Below the pieces are notes generated by a model. That model ran no database searches. It saw only the letters and a list, made by a program, of their open reading frames with translations, and was not told where the DNA came from. A program made the position numbers and the translations under genes. A stretch of 47,917 bases of DNA, from assembly GCA_900540205.1 (NCBI GenBank), contig UQER01000021.1, positions 1-47,917 on the forward strand, written 5' to 3'. Below, in pieces: positions 8,048 to 16,038 of this stretch. The number at the start of each line of letters is the position of its first letter. Positions within the stretch are counted from its first letter, which is position 1. This DNA is from an uncultured Porphyromonadaceae bacterium (GTDB taxonomy: Bacteria > Bacteroidota > Bacteroidia > Bacteroidales > Muribaculaceae).

Positions 8048-11000
8048 TCATTGTTTTATGAATCGGGCGCTGGAACATCCACGTTTGCTGACGGCTTTTA
8101 TTATATAAACACCGTCGGCCAGGGAACTCACGTTGATAGTGGCGGAGGAGCCTGTTAGAGTGGCCTCATGTACTATCATGCCGCTGACGCTAAATATGTA
8201 TAGCTTGGTACGGTTGTTTTCATCTCCAGGGATACCGTCGAGATGAATCTCTGTGTCAGCAATCGGCGGATTTACCGTGAGCATATCGGCAGAACCCGTG
8301 TTAATGGTGGCAATGCCGGAAACCGCATTGTTAATGTTAACGGTGAATTCGCCGGAAACGCCGGATCCGTCTATGGCACATGCACGGACAGTAGCCTGTC
8401 CGTTACCGCGCCCTGTGGCGGTAACGCGGCCGCGGGCATCGACAGTGGCGATGTCCTCGCCGGATACTACAATCCAGTTGGGCGACGTGAGGGTGGCATT
8501 GAAGGGGAATACGCGGGCCTGGAGGTCGAGCGTCTGGGTCTGCGAGTAGTTGATGGTGTTCTCGCCGTTGACGGAGAAGACTTCGATACGCTCTACAAGA
8601 TTGACCGATGCATCGCCCGAGGCCACAACTACGTTGCTTCTGGAATAGGCTCCTGTAGCGATGGCGCGGGAAGCGGCCTGCTGCGAAGCGGAGGCGCTTG
8701 CCGGATTGATGATTTCCACAGCGTAGAAGAGCGGTCCGGCAGGAGGATTCACATCGCAGAATGAGGTCATGTTGCCCGAAACCTCATCGATCATTGTAAG
8801 CGCTTCGGGAGAACTGCCGCGCAAAATCCTGTAGGAGTCTACCGTAACACCCTCATAGCGGGTCCAGATAAGATTCCATGAATCGCCTATACCGCGGTTG
8901 ATCATCACGTGGATGGGCATATGGGCGGCGCTGCGGTCGGATTCGCCGTATGCAAGCTCATACGTCATCATGTAGCGTGAAGCCTTCGCATCAGGAGAAG
9001 AGGTGAGGTCGATGTAGGAAGTAACCGACGGCGCGAGCTGCTCCAACAGGATGTATTTACCGGCAACCGATGTCTCTTTATAGAGATTCAGGCCGATAAT
9101 ATCGGTATCGGTGGCCGATGGAGCCTGCCAGCGGATACGGTGCTTGCCGGTGGTATCGTCGATATCGACAAGAGAGATGGCCGGAGCATTGTTCCATACC
9201 ACTTCCGTAATTTCCGTATGTTCTTCCGTGGCAACCCCTTCCGTAAGCGTGTGACGCACATCGTAGCGGTTAGTAACCTTGAAAGTCAGCACTGCATTTT
9301 TGTCATCAGTGATTTCAAGCGTCGCAAAACGCGAATCCTCCGTGTCGGAGAGCGGTTCCCAGTCGTAGGGCTTGCCAGTCAGGCGGATTTCCCATTTACC
9401 TTTATCTGCGTTAGGAGCTGAGAATTTCACGCGGTCGCCGCGGTGGCAAACAGCCGGCAGCGAGAACGTGGCGTCGGGAGCCGGATTGATCTGGATGTAG
9501 GCCGTCTTGTCGCCGATGGTGACGCACTTTCTGCCCGGTGTATGCCATATGATGGTGTATCGACCGGAGCCGGACGACTTCGCTTCGCCGCCGTCCCATT
9601 CGGGCGCGGTAGCGATAGAGGCATAAACGCTGACTTTCACAGGATAACCGACAATACCGCTTGTGGGCAGGTCGAAGCTGCACTGTTCGTCGACAGTCAT
9701 CTCATACACCTCAGAGAAATCCGAAGCCTCGTGCATCAGGTCGACACCCTGCACTTTCACCTCATATGTGCCGGCGGGAATACTTGCGTAGGGGATTGTA
9801 ATACGGGAGGAACCGAGCAGAGGCTTGTGGGTCGGCACGGGTACTCCGTTCTTTCCGCCGTTGCATGGCGAGAAGAGATATGCCCCTTCACCTTCCATCC
9901 CCTTATGCTTGATGCTTACATTGTAGCGCATGCCGGCGGCAGGCGTCTCCTTGTCGGCGGAGGGATCCCATTCGAGCACTATCGCTCTCGAAGTCTGCGA
10001 GTGGCGCAGATTTTTCGGTGCTTCAGGGCGCGTGTTGGGTGTGTCGATAGTCACACCGGCTCTTGTCAGATGCCTGTGGCCGTCGTTTGCGAGAAACAGG
10101 TCGTAATTATAGGTGGAAGCATCTTCAAGATAAAATCCGTAATCGTTCGCATCATGGTCGTACTTCTTTATCTCGAACTTATGGCCCGGCAACTGGTAGG
10201 CAATATATCCCCAGATTCCGCGCTCGGTCTGAATCTCTTTGGGCGCATCGGCGTAGAAATCTATATAGCCGTTGTTGTCAAAATCGTGGGTATGGCATAT
10301 ACCTCTATGATCGGTTACTAACTGGAATGAGTCTAAATTGCCCATCTTTCCGGCAATGGGTGTTTCACCACCCTCACCATTATCCCAGATTATGGAGAAA
10401 GTGTAGGTATCGCGGGCAACGGTTCTTGCTCCATAAAAATCGAGCGTTCCGTTGTTGTCGAAGTCGCGGATGGCAAGAAGGTAAAAATCGGAACAGTTTG
10501 TGGCCAGCGTCCTTTTTTCGAATGTGTAGTCGCCCCGGTTTTCATAGATATTGAGCGTCAACTTATCATTCGCATCGTAGGTTGTCGTGGCGAAATCAAT
10601 CAGTCCGTCGCCGTTGAAATCCTGCCAGATAGCTGCCCAATTGTACTCGTTGCCTGTGTATGGCGCATACTCCTCGAAGGACTTATAGTCGCCATTATTG
10701 AAATAAATCTCCGAGGGGTGCAGACGTTCTACAAAATCGAGTTTTCCGTCATTATCAAGATCCATGAAGTATTTATAGTCGTACGAAGGCAATTTGAACA
10801 TGTCGGTTACAATCTCCATGTCCTTGTCCTCCATATTGATGGCGGCGGTGCCTCCGGGATTGTAGATGTCGACGTGTCCGTCGCCGTTGATGTCGGTGTG
10901 GACACCGTTAGAGAATGACCCGATAGAGGAGTGGTTGTTGAACAGCCGTTGAATTGAGGTGTACTCTCCCGGCTTTGAGGATTCCAGGAAATTACTGCGA

Positions 11001-13855
11001 TACAATTCGTATTCGCCGTCTTCGTCAATGTCAGCGGCCCATTCAACTGATGTGCTATAGTTGTTTACCAGCAGCTCATGTTGCTTGATATTGCCGGGAT
11101 GAACATCAAGCGTTTGCGAGACGGTTGGAGAGGAGTAGCCGTCGGCGGTCACCGTAAGTGAGATGGTCTTTTCGCCGCCGGTTTCATAGGCGATTTTATA
11201 GGTCTGTGTACTCTCGTCAGCACTGAGGATGCGTGCGCCAGCAAAGTCCCACTGATAGGTGTACCCCTCTTTGGGCATAATGGAGAGCGTTGCAGTACAG
11301 ATGTCGTTCACGGCAAACGGCTTCTCGTAGGAAAGGAGGAATCCTGAGGTGGGCTCACGCTTTTCGAGAACTGCGTATTCGCTGAACGGCGAGCCGCCGT
11401 TGGCACCGTCGACAGCCTGGACGGAGATGTAAATCTTGCCGTCGGGCCACGACTTGGTGTCGAATTTGCGGTGCAGTCCGTAGCCCATGTTGCCGCCGGT
11501 GAGATTCCGACGCCGCCCGTCGGGCAGAGCGTCTGCCGTCACGATGTCGTCGAGGTCTGGAGCTGTGCCGATGCGGAGCGAATAGGTGAGATCGGCAGCA
11601 GGAGTCTCCTTGTCGGTAGTCGGCTGCCAGGACACTTTTATCATCCCCGAGGAAGGCTCGTAGAAAATATCGGGACGGCCGGGCGTTTTGGGCACCGTGT
11701 TGGCCGCCTGATCGAATACTATACCGCGGTTTTTGATATAGAGCATATTTCGTGAGGGGGAGGTTACATCGGGGTAGATTGCCGGCACTGTTCCTGAGGA
11801 CTTGACACTGATTCCGTTACTGTCTTCATACAATGTCGGGGTGGCAGCAAGTTTGAAGTTGCTGATCGGGAATTGCTGAACCGTCGATTGGGATGATAGA
11901 GGTTTGAGCCAGAGTTCGTAGACGCCATCGTTGTCGAGGTCGCGCATGTCGAACACGGTACACTTTTCAGTCAGTGGGCATTCATGTCGCTTGAATGATC
12001 CGTTACCTTTGTTTTCAAGAATAAGCACGAATGTGCAGGCCGAGTTGTAACCATTGTCGGTTTTTATCGGAATAAGAACGTCGACAAGACCGTCGGCATT
12101 GAAATCGGCGGTATAGATGTCACCTGCGATGTAGTAGCCGGAAAGGAGCGTTTTCTCGGTTATGCCACCCTCGGGAATCTGGATGTGGGAGGTTATGGTT
12201 TGTGAGGCGTCATCAGCGATTATGAAGTCCTCGATGCCGTCACCGTTGAGGTCGCGTACAATCATTTGGCCGCCGAAATCGGTGGTGGCATAACGGTTCT
12301 GTCCGATATTGTAGTAGATTTTGCCGTGAACATAGTCGACGATATCGGGCATTCCGTCGTTGTTGATGTCGTGCGACTCGAATTTCACACCCTTGGATTT
12401 TTCATAGACAGGAGGACTGTAAATGCCCATGCCCGACATGGACGCCAGAGCGCTTTGGATGTCGCCCGTAGAACCCTGAATCGGCATATCGAGATATTCC
12501 GAAAGCGGTATGACATCGTATTTTACAGTTAAACTCTTGCCGTCGGGACTCATCGAAACAAAGCGTTTTGGATCGGCAACCTCATCTCCGCCGCTGAGAC
12601 GAAGAAGGTCGTAGCGGCCGTCGTTGTTCACATCGGCAGGATAATAGACATGATTCTTGTCGTTTTCATCGCCATCCAGGACGGATGCAGAGAGGCTGGC
12701 GGTGTCGATATGCCGCACATAATTGCTGTACCACAAGATGCCGTTGTCGCCACCGACGTTCAGGAGGTTGCCAGTGTAGTTATTATTTCCTCCAAAAGCG
12801 TATTCGGAATATCCATCGTCAGTGTAGACATAAATCTTATCGCTTATGAAGTCCAATATCCCATCGCCGTTGATATCGTACCATGATGGTTTATGGAGTG
12901 GACAAGTCGGTATAACCAGGGTGGGTTTTTCCGGAGGGGTCACGGTGGAGTTGTAATAGGAATACATCTCATCCGTTATGCGTGCGCCAAAGCGGATTGC
13001 GTCGCCATCTTGAGAGGGATCTTCTTTACAAGCATATATGGTCTTAGTGCCTTTCGGAACAAAATAGCTCGGATTGCTATCAATAAAAAATGCCTTCAGT
13101 CGAATGTACTCCAATCCCGAGCTGGCTATAACTATAATCTGTTCTGTGGTTTTTGCTCCGGTCTGGGTGACTCTCGAAAAACCACTTGCAAATGCTTCCG
13201 ACCTCAAAAAGTCGAAATATCGGCGCTCAACTTTTTCATGTGCGTGTTCTGGTATATATTTGACTGGATTGTATATTTTCCCGTCAGCATAGGCTACTTG
13301 CCAATGTTGGCTTGTATACTCTAAGGAGTATTCCGGTGTGGAATCGGCTTCGTCTACAATAAAGAGGGAGGTTTTATAAACTCTTGCACCTGTTATTCTG
13401 ATATATTTCGTTGTTGCCGGAATCTCAATGAAGTTATCGCCGCGAGTCGATAAGGTGGAAAACTTTTTCCCGTCAGTCGAGAAACTGTATTGTGACAATT
13501 TCCCCGCGCCGTATAGGCAGAGTACCGGATGGCGTGCACTTGAAAGGTCAAGTTCGGGGGATGTCACCATGTCAATCTTAAATCCATCGAACTCTCCGGA
13601 TTTGGTTGTTTGAGCGGTGTAGGTGCCCGTCCACCCTTCAAGGGAATTTTCGTTGTCGAGCGATTTAAGGTATATCAGATTAGGATAATCTGATGGCACG
13701 GCATCGCGGATGTCGGTGGGCACCGTAATGCCTTCGTCGATGCCGGCTAAAGGGTCGCTGCTTTGCGCATAAGCCGAATCTGCACCAAATAGCGTCGCGG
13801 TCCATAGAAGCATAATTACCCCAAGGCGCACATGCATTTTGTTGATAACATTCAT
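8048..13855 (-). CDS. Giant secreted FG-GAP / FN3 / BIG2 protein with T9SS-like sorting domain
   Basis: A 1,935-residue exported protein. A signal peptide (about 1-31, ending SAYAQ) leads into a beta-rich N-terminal region (about 35-320). FG-GAP/VCBS-type Ca-binding repeats (about 326-650: DINGDGILDF, DVNNDGRYDL, DLNGDGIEDF, DFNADGLVDV) come next, then an FN3-like domain (about 723-830) and a PKD-like domain (about 833-920). A second FG-GAP cluster (about 941-1263: DINGDGHVDI, DLDNDGKLDF, DFNGDGLIDF, DFDNNGYIDF) is followed by another FN3-like domain and further Ig/FN3-like modules. A BIG2-like domain (about 1755-1840) and a C-terminal domain resembling T9SS type A sorting signals (about 1855-1935: LYIFSVSGMIVHEA, LADGVYIIKA) close the protein. 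No catalytic motif is visible, so an adhesin, matrix or glycan-binding surface role is inference. The frame continues upstream to 13951, but ATG 13855 (MNVINKMHVRLG) begins a clear signal peptide. Confidence 0.85.
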   Translation of the reverse strand: MNVINKMHVRLGVIMLLWTATLFGADSAYAQSSDPLAGIDEGITVPTDIRDAVPSDYPNLIYLKSLDNENSLEGWTGTYTAQTTKSGEFDGFKIDMVTSPELDLSSARHPVLCLYGAGKLSQYSFSTDGKKFSTLSTRGDNFIEIPATTKYIRITGARVYKTSLFIVDEADSTPEYSLEYTSQHWQVAYADGKIYNPVKYIPEHAHEKVERRYFDFLRSEAFASGFSRVTQTGAKTTEQIIVIASSGLEYIRLKAFFIDSNPSYFVPKGTKTIYACKEDPSQDGDAIRFGARITDEMYSYYNSTVTPPEKPTLVIPTCPLHKPSWYDINGDGILDFISDKIYVYTDDGYSEYAFGGNNNYTGNLLNVGGDNGILWYSNYVRHIDTASLSASVLDGDENDKNHVYYPADVNNDGRYDLLRLSGGDEVADPKRFVSMSPDGKSLTVKYDVIPLSEYLDMPIQGSTGDIQSALASMSGMGIYSPPVYEKSKGVKFESHDINNDGMPDIVDYVHGKIYYNIGQNRYATTDFGGQMIVRDLNGDGIEDFIIADDASQTITSHIQIPEGGITEKTLLSGYYIAGDIYTADFNADGLVDVLIPIKTDNGYNSACTFVLILENKGNGSFKRHECPLTEKCTVFDMRDLDNDGVYELWLKPLSSQSTVQQFPISNFKLAATPTLYEDSNGISVKSSGTVPAIYPDVTSPSRNMLYIKNRGIVFDQAANTVPKTPGRPDIFYEPSSGMIKVSWQPTTDKETPAADLTYSLRIGTAPDLDDIVTADALPDGRRRNLTGGNMGYGLHRKFDTKSWPDGKIYISVQAVDGANGGSPFSEYAVLEKREPTSGFLLSYEKPFAVNDICTATLSIMPKEGYTYQWDFAGARILSADESTQTYKIAYETGGEKTISLTVTADGYSSPTVSQTLDVHPGNIKQHELLVNNYSTSVEWAADIDEDGEYELYRSNFLESSKPGEYTSIQRLFNNHSSIGSFSNGVHTDINGDGHVDIYNPGGTAAINMEDKDMEIVTDMFKLPSYDYKYFMDLDNDGKLDFVERLHPSEIYFNNGDYKSFEEYAPYTGNEYNWAAIWQDFNGDGLIDFATTTYDANDKLTLNIYENRGDYTFEKRTLATNCSDFYLLAIRDFDNNGTLDFYGARTVARDTYTFSIIWDNGEGGETPIAGKMGNLDSFQLVTDHRGICHTHDFDNNGYIDFYADAPKEIQTERGIWGYIAYQLPGHKFEIKKYDHDANDYGFYLEDASTYNYDLFLANDGHRHLTRAGVTIDTPNTRPEAPKNLRHSQTSRAIVLEWDPSADKETPAAGMRYNVSIKHKGMEGEGAYLFSPCNGGKNGVPVPTHKPLLGSSRITIPYASIPAGTYEVKVQGVDLMHEASDFSEVYEMTVDEQCSFDLPTSGIVGYPVKVSVYASIATAPEWDGGEAKSSGSGRYTIIWHTPGRKCVTIGDKTAYIQINPAPDATFSLPAVCHRGDRVKFSAPNADKGKWEIRLTGKPYDWEPLSDTEDSRFATLEITDDKNAVLTFKVTNRYDVRHTLTEGVATEEHTEITEVVWNNAPAISLVDIDDTTGKHRIRWQAPSATDTDIIGLNLYKETSVAGKYILLEQLAPSVTSYIDLTSSPDAKASRYMMTYELAYGESDRSAAHMPIHVMINRGIGDSWNLIWTRYEGVTVDSYRILRGSSPEALTMIDEVSGNMTSFCDVNPPAGPLFYAVEIINPASASASQQAASRAIATGAYSRSNVVVASGDASVNLVERIEVFSVNGENTINYSQTQTLDLQARVFPFNATLTSPNWIVVSGEDIATVDARGRVTATGRGNGQATVRACAIDGSGVSGEFTVNINNAVSGIATINTGSADMLTVNPPIADTEIHLDGIPGDENNRTKLYIFSVSGMIVHEATLTGSSATINVSSLADGVYIIKAVSKRGCSSARFIKQ

Positions 13856-13949
13856 ATTAGGATGAGATTGGTTAAGAACCCTTTGCGTGTCCCCCTCGAA
13901 TCGGGTAAAAATTAAATAAAGAGATAGATAAATGTTTAAGGCAAAGCAC

Positions 13950-14192
13950 AAAAAAGCGTGAGGACAAAGTTCACTGGCTATTCAATCGAGGCATCGCCAA
14001 ACGCCTAATCCCAAATAGACAGTCCACCCCTCACGCCATGCCGATATGTCGACCCCGCGTGCGGGGTGGATATAAGCACGCATGAGCGTTTTCGACTGCT
14101 TGACTACTGGGATGAAAATTTTGGCGAATTTCGATTGGTAGTCAGCTAAAACGCTTTAAAAATATGTAAACTGAAACAGAACTCTTTCCGTT
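13950..14192 (-). ncRNA. Candidate structured RNA or attenuator leader (three tiled hairpins plus U-tract)
   Basis: Seen directly: downstream of a consensus minus-strand promoter (14199-14231), three hairpins tile 14155 to 13956 without gaps. H1 (14085-14155) pairs AGCGTTTT with AAAACGCT and has an inner GACTAC/GTAGTC. H2 (14037-14084) pairs CATGC/GCATG, then ATAT/ATAT, then ACCCCGC/GCGGGGT around a 2-nt loop. H3 (13956-14036) pairs GCGTGAGG/CCTCACGC, has an inner 10-bp helix with one mismatch (14014-14023 with 13973-13982) and AGGC/GCCT, and is followed by six T (13955-13950). TCCACCCC (minus strand of 14063-14070) in H2 can instead pair perfectly with GGGGTGGA (14023-14030) in H3, an antiterminator-like alternative. 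Interpretation: an independent RNA of about 240 nt, or a regulated leader of the giant gene whose ATG lies 95 nt on. I recognise no known RNA family. Confidence 0.6.
13954..13968 (+). repeat. Left copy of 15-bp inverted repeat flanking the AAA/DUF4143 region
   Basis: AAGCGTGAGGACAAA is the exact reverse complement of 15823-15837. The two copies bracket 1.88 kb that holds the structured RNA, the sigma fragment and the AT-rich ATPase gene. The left copy also forms most of the 3' arm of hairpin H3. Confidence 0.5.
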
Positions 14193-14198
14193 TCGTCG

Positions 14199-14231
14199 CA
14201 AATATACGAATAACTCGGGAGTAATGCCAAA
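14199..14231 (-). promoter_or_regulatory. Bacteroidetes-type promoter for the structured RNA / leader
   Basis: The minus strand carries TTTG (14231-14228), 21 nt, then TATATTTG (14206-14199), matching the TTTG-N19-21-TAnnTTTG consensus. Transcription would start near 14192. The -33 element lies within an imperfect palindrome at 14221-14247. Confidence 0.65.
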
Positions 14232-14247
14232 TTTATTTGGACATTAC
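14221..14247. promoter_or_regulatory. Imperfect palindrome over the -33 element (possible operator)
   Basis: GTAATG and CATTAC enclose CAAAT and ATTTG, giving a nearly symmetric 27-bp site with one extra base in one arm. Its overlap with a promoter -33 box suggests a repressor site, but it also covers the end of the sigma-factor fragment and may be fortuitous. Confidence 0.35.
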
Positions 14248-14388
14248 AGCACGCAAGTACACGTCAGAGACAATATCTTCTGCTTCTTCCTGACTATCTA
14301 CAAATCGGAGAGCATGAAAAATCAGACGGCGATAATTATCGTCGAATAGTTTTTCAAATTGCGCTTCTATGTCGTGATATGAATTCAA
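14233..14388 (-). pseudogene. Truncated ECF sigma factor (region 2 only)
   Basis: A 51-residue reading frame that starts with TTG, which is why it is easily missed. It encodes IEAQFEKLFDDNYRRLIF, then ALRFVDSQEEAEDIVSDVYL, the typical region 2.1-2.2 of RpoE-like ECF sigma factors. It stops directly afterwards with a TAA (14233-14235). Region 2.4 and all of region 4 are absent, and no continuation is visible in another frame downstream. It lies 38 nt downstream of the DUF4143 gene and could be transcribed with it. Most likely it is the remnant of a sigma gene broken by the rearrangement that placed the RNA promoter here. A functional stand-alone sigma-2 peptide is a less likely alternative. 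Confidence 0.7.
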
Positions 14389-14426
14389 TGTATGGCTGTT
14401 AAAGATTCTAATTCGATTATTTCAGA

Positions 14427-15623
14427 TTATACGGTAAATAAAGGTCTTTCGTATAATTTGATATCTCTAAAATTGTATAATCCGGATGTGGGTACTTCAC
14501 TTGTTGTTTCGCCATCATATATTATTGTAGCGTAAAGCACTTTTTGAGGGAAAGTTTTCTCAAAGTACCGAATATGCTTGTAATAATCGGGATTGAATCC
14601 GGAGGACGCTTTAATTTCAAAAGCACTGATACCATCTGTATTCTCCACGATTAAGTCTATTTCCCTTCCGGTTTTATCCCTGAAAAAGCTCAACCGAGGT
14701 TTCTTACCGGCATTATAAGCTGCTTTAAGGAAATTGTTTACTACCATGTTTTCAAAGATGGCTCCACGTAAAGGATAATTATCCAATTGCTTCGCCTCTT
14801 TTATTCCGAGCAAATAACATAGTAACCCCGTATCACAGAAGTATAATTTTGATGATTTAGTCAGACGCTTGTTTATGTTGGTACTCCACGGTGGCAGCAT
14901 CCATATAACATAGGAAGCCTCCAAAACACTCAGCCATGAATCAATTGTTGCGACAGTAACGCCTGTTTCAACAGCGAGTGACGAGCGGTTTAATTCAGTA
15001 CCCACACGGCCGGCACATAGTCCAAGAAATTTTATGAATTTGTTAAGATCCTTAATATTCATCAGTTGACGCAAATCGCGCTCAACATAGGTGTCAATGT
15101 AGCTCTGTAATATTATTTCAGCGGCCTTGATTGGAGACGTCCATATTTGTGGATAGCCACCAAGATACATTAATTCATTCGTAGAAACATAATCCTTACG
15201 ATTCTGTAAAATTTCATTCACAGAAAGAGGCAGTAGTGTCAGCGGTGCAGTTCGACCCGCCATAGACTCGGAACTGTTGGCCATTATCGAAAAATTACTG
15301 CTGCCTGTAATGATAAATTTCCTGTTGCGCCCAATATGCCTGTCTTCATCGACGACGGTTTGCAATGCCCGGAATACCGAAGGCTCTCTCTGTGCTTCAT
15401 CAATGATAACTCCATTATTGAAACTGTCAATAAAGCCTACGGGGTTGTCATTAAATAACAGGCCGGTTTGAACATTCTCGAAATTGATATATGGCATATC
15501 CGGGTACATATGACGGCATAAAGTGGTCTTCCCTGATTGTCGGGGACCTGTCAGGGTGATAACGGGGAAAATGTCATGGGTTACCTGCAATGTCGTACCC
15601 AGCGAGCGATCAATATACTCCAT
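14427..15623 (-). CDS. AAA ATPase with DUF4143 domain
   Basis: A 398-residue ATPase of the AAA_14/DUF4143 type. The Walker A motif is GPRQSGKTT (26-34) and Walker B is GVIIDEAQ (71-78), with a sensor-like FIITGSSNFS. The C-terminal DUF4143 part carries GREIDLIVEN and AFEIKAS, a D...E-x-K pattern like restriction-endonuclease folds. These proteins occur in many scattered copies in Bacteroidetes and their function is not established. The gene is markedly more AT-rich than its neighbours, which suggests transfer. It has its own consensus promoter (15683-15714) with a 13-bp inverted repeat over the predicted start site. 15-bp inverted repeats lie outside it at 13954-13968 and 15823-15837. Confidence 0.88.
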   Translation of the reverse strand: MEYIDRSLGTTLQVTHDIFPVITLTGPRQSGKTTLCRHMYPDMPYINFENVQTGLLFNDNPVGFIDSFNNGVIIDEAQREPSVFRALQTVVDEDRHIGRNRKFIITGSSNFSIMANSSESMAGRTAPLTLLPLSVNEILQNRKDYVSTNELMYLGGYPQIWTSPIKAAEIILQSYIDTYVERDLRQLMNIKDLNKFIKFLGLCAGRVGTELNRSSLAVETGVTVATIDSWLSVLEASYVIWMLPPWSTNINKRLTKSSKLYFCDTGLLCYLLGIKEAKQLDNYPLRGAIFENMVVNNFLKAAYNAGKKPRLSFFRDKTGREIDLIVENTDGISAFEIKASSGFNPDYYKHIRYFEKTFPQKVLYATIIYDGETTSEVPTSGLYNFRDIKLYERPLFTV

Positions 15624-15647
15624 TAGAAATGATATCTAAATGTAATT

Positions 15648-15682
15648 TGGACAAATTTATTTTGCAACTATAAATTTGTCCA
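15648..15682. promoter_or_regulatory. 13-bp inverted repeat at the start site of the DUF4143 gene (operator candidate)
   Basis: TGGACAAATTTAT (15648-15660) and ATAAATTTGTCCA (15670-15682) are perfect inverted copies separated by 9 nt. The repeat begins directly downstream of the -7 element and covers the expected transcription start, a typical position for a repressor. It could also form a hairpin in the leader. Confidence 0.55.
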
Positions 15683-15714
15683 CAAAGATACATGAAATAT
15701 TTCCCCAATCCAAA
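15683..15714 (-). promoter_or_regulatory. Promoter of the DUF4143 ATPase gene
   Basis: The minus strand reads TTTG (15714-15711), 20 nt, then TATCTTTG (15690-15683), a full match to the Bacteroidetes consensus. The leader would be about 55 nt. Confidence 0.7.
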
Positions 15715-15961
15715 TATACATGTGGAAATTGAAGAGAAAATTAGAGTATCTTAAACGAAAGTATTTATGGCTGTTCATGAGTGAATTACTTCCCGCTGGC
15801 AGCATTTTTCCCTTGGGGGACATTTGTCCTCACGCTTGCTGTCCGCTATTATCAGTTGTTCTATCGCCATAGTGGCATCCTCTGTATGTGTGGCAGTTGA
15901 CGCCGAGATAGGCTGGATATGGCCGCATATGGTGCGGGGATGGCGGGGCAGGGGCAAAAGA
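15715..15961. other. Intergenic region between DUF4143 and pckA
   Basis: No convincing gene. A 60-codon minus-strand frame at 15775-15957 has no family resemblance and I rejected it. Apart from the right 15-bp repeat and a small GGACA/TGTCC hairpin near 15819-15830, nothing further is seen. Base composition shifts from AT-rich to GC-rich across this stretch, marking the island edge. Confidence 0.5.
15823..15837 (-). repeat. Right copy of 15-bp inverted repeat
   Basis: TTTGTCCTCACGCTT on the plus strand is the perfect inverse of 13954-13968. No transposase or target-site duplication is recognisable next to it. Confidence 0.5.
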
Positions 15962-15993
15962 AAGCGGCGCGTCCGGATGGGGACGCGCCGCTT
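15962..15993 (-). terminator. Intrinsic terminator of pckA
   Basis: AAGCGGCGCGTCC (15962-15974) and GGACGCGCCGCTT (15981-15993) form a perfect 13-bp GC-rich stem with a 6-nt loop. On the minus strand it is followed by a T-rich tail (TCTTTTG). It lies about 45 nt after the pckA stop. Confidence 0.9.
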
Positions 15994-16038
15994 GTGGTTA
16001 TTGGTCAGGCCGGTGTGGGACCGGCTGGACGGTGTTGC

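Noticed and set aside
13856..13951. N-terminal extension of the giant protein to 13951
   Set aside because: The extension precedes a clear signal peptide at 13855 and begins right at the T6 tract of the structured RNA.
13950..14192. Known riboswitch (TPP, cobalamin, SAM) or 6S/tmRNA
   Set aside because: None of the conserved core sequences I know for these classes is present, and the three-hairpin layout differs.
15775..15957. 60-codon minus-strand frame between DUF4143 and pckA
   Set aside because: No recognisable motif, crosses the 15-bp repeat and the island edge, and has no promoter.
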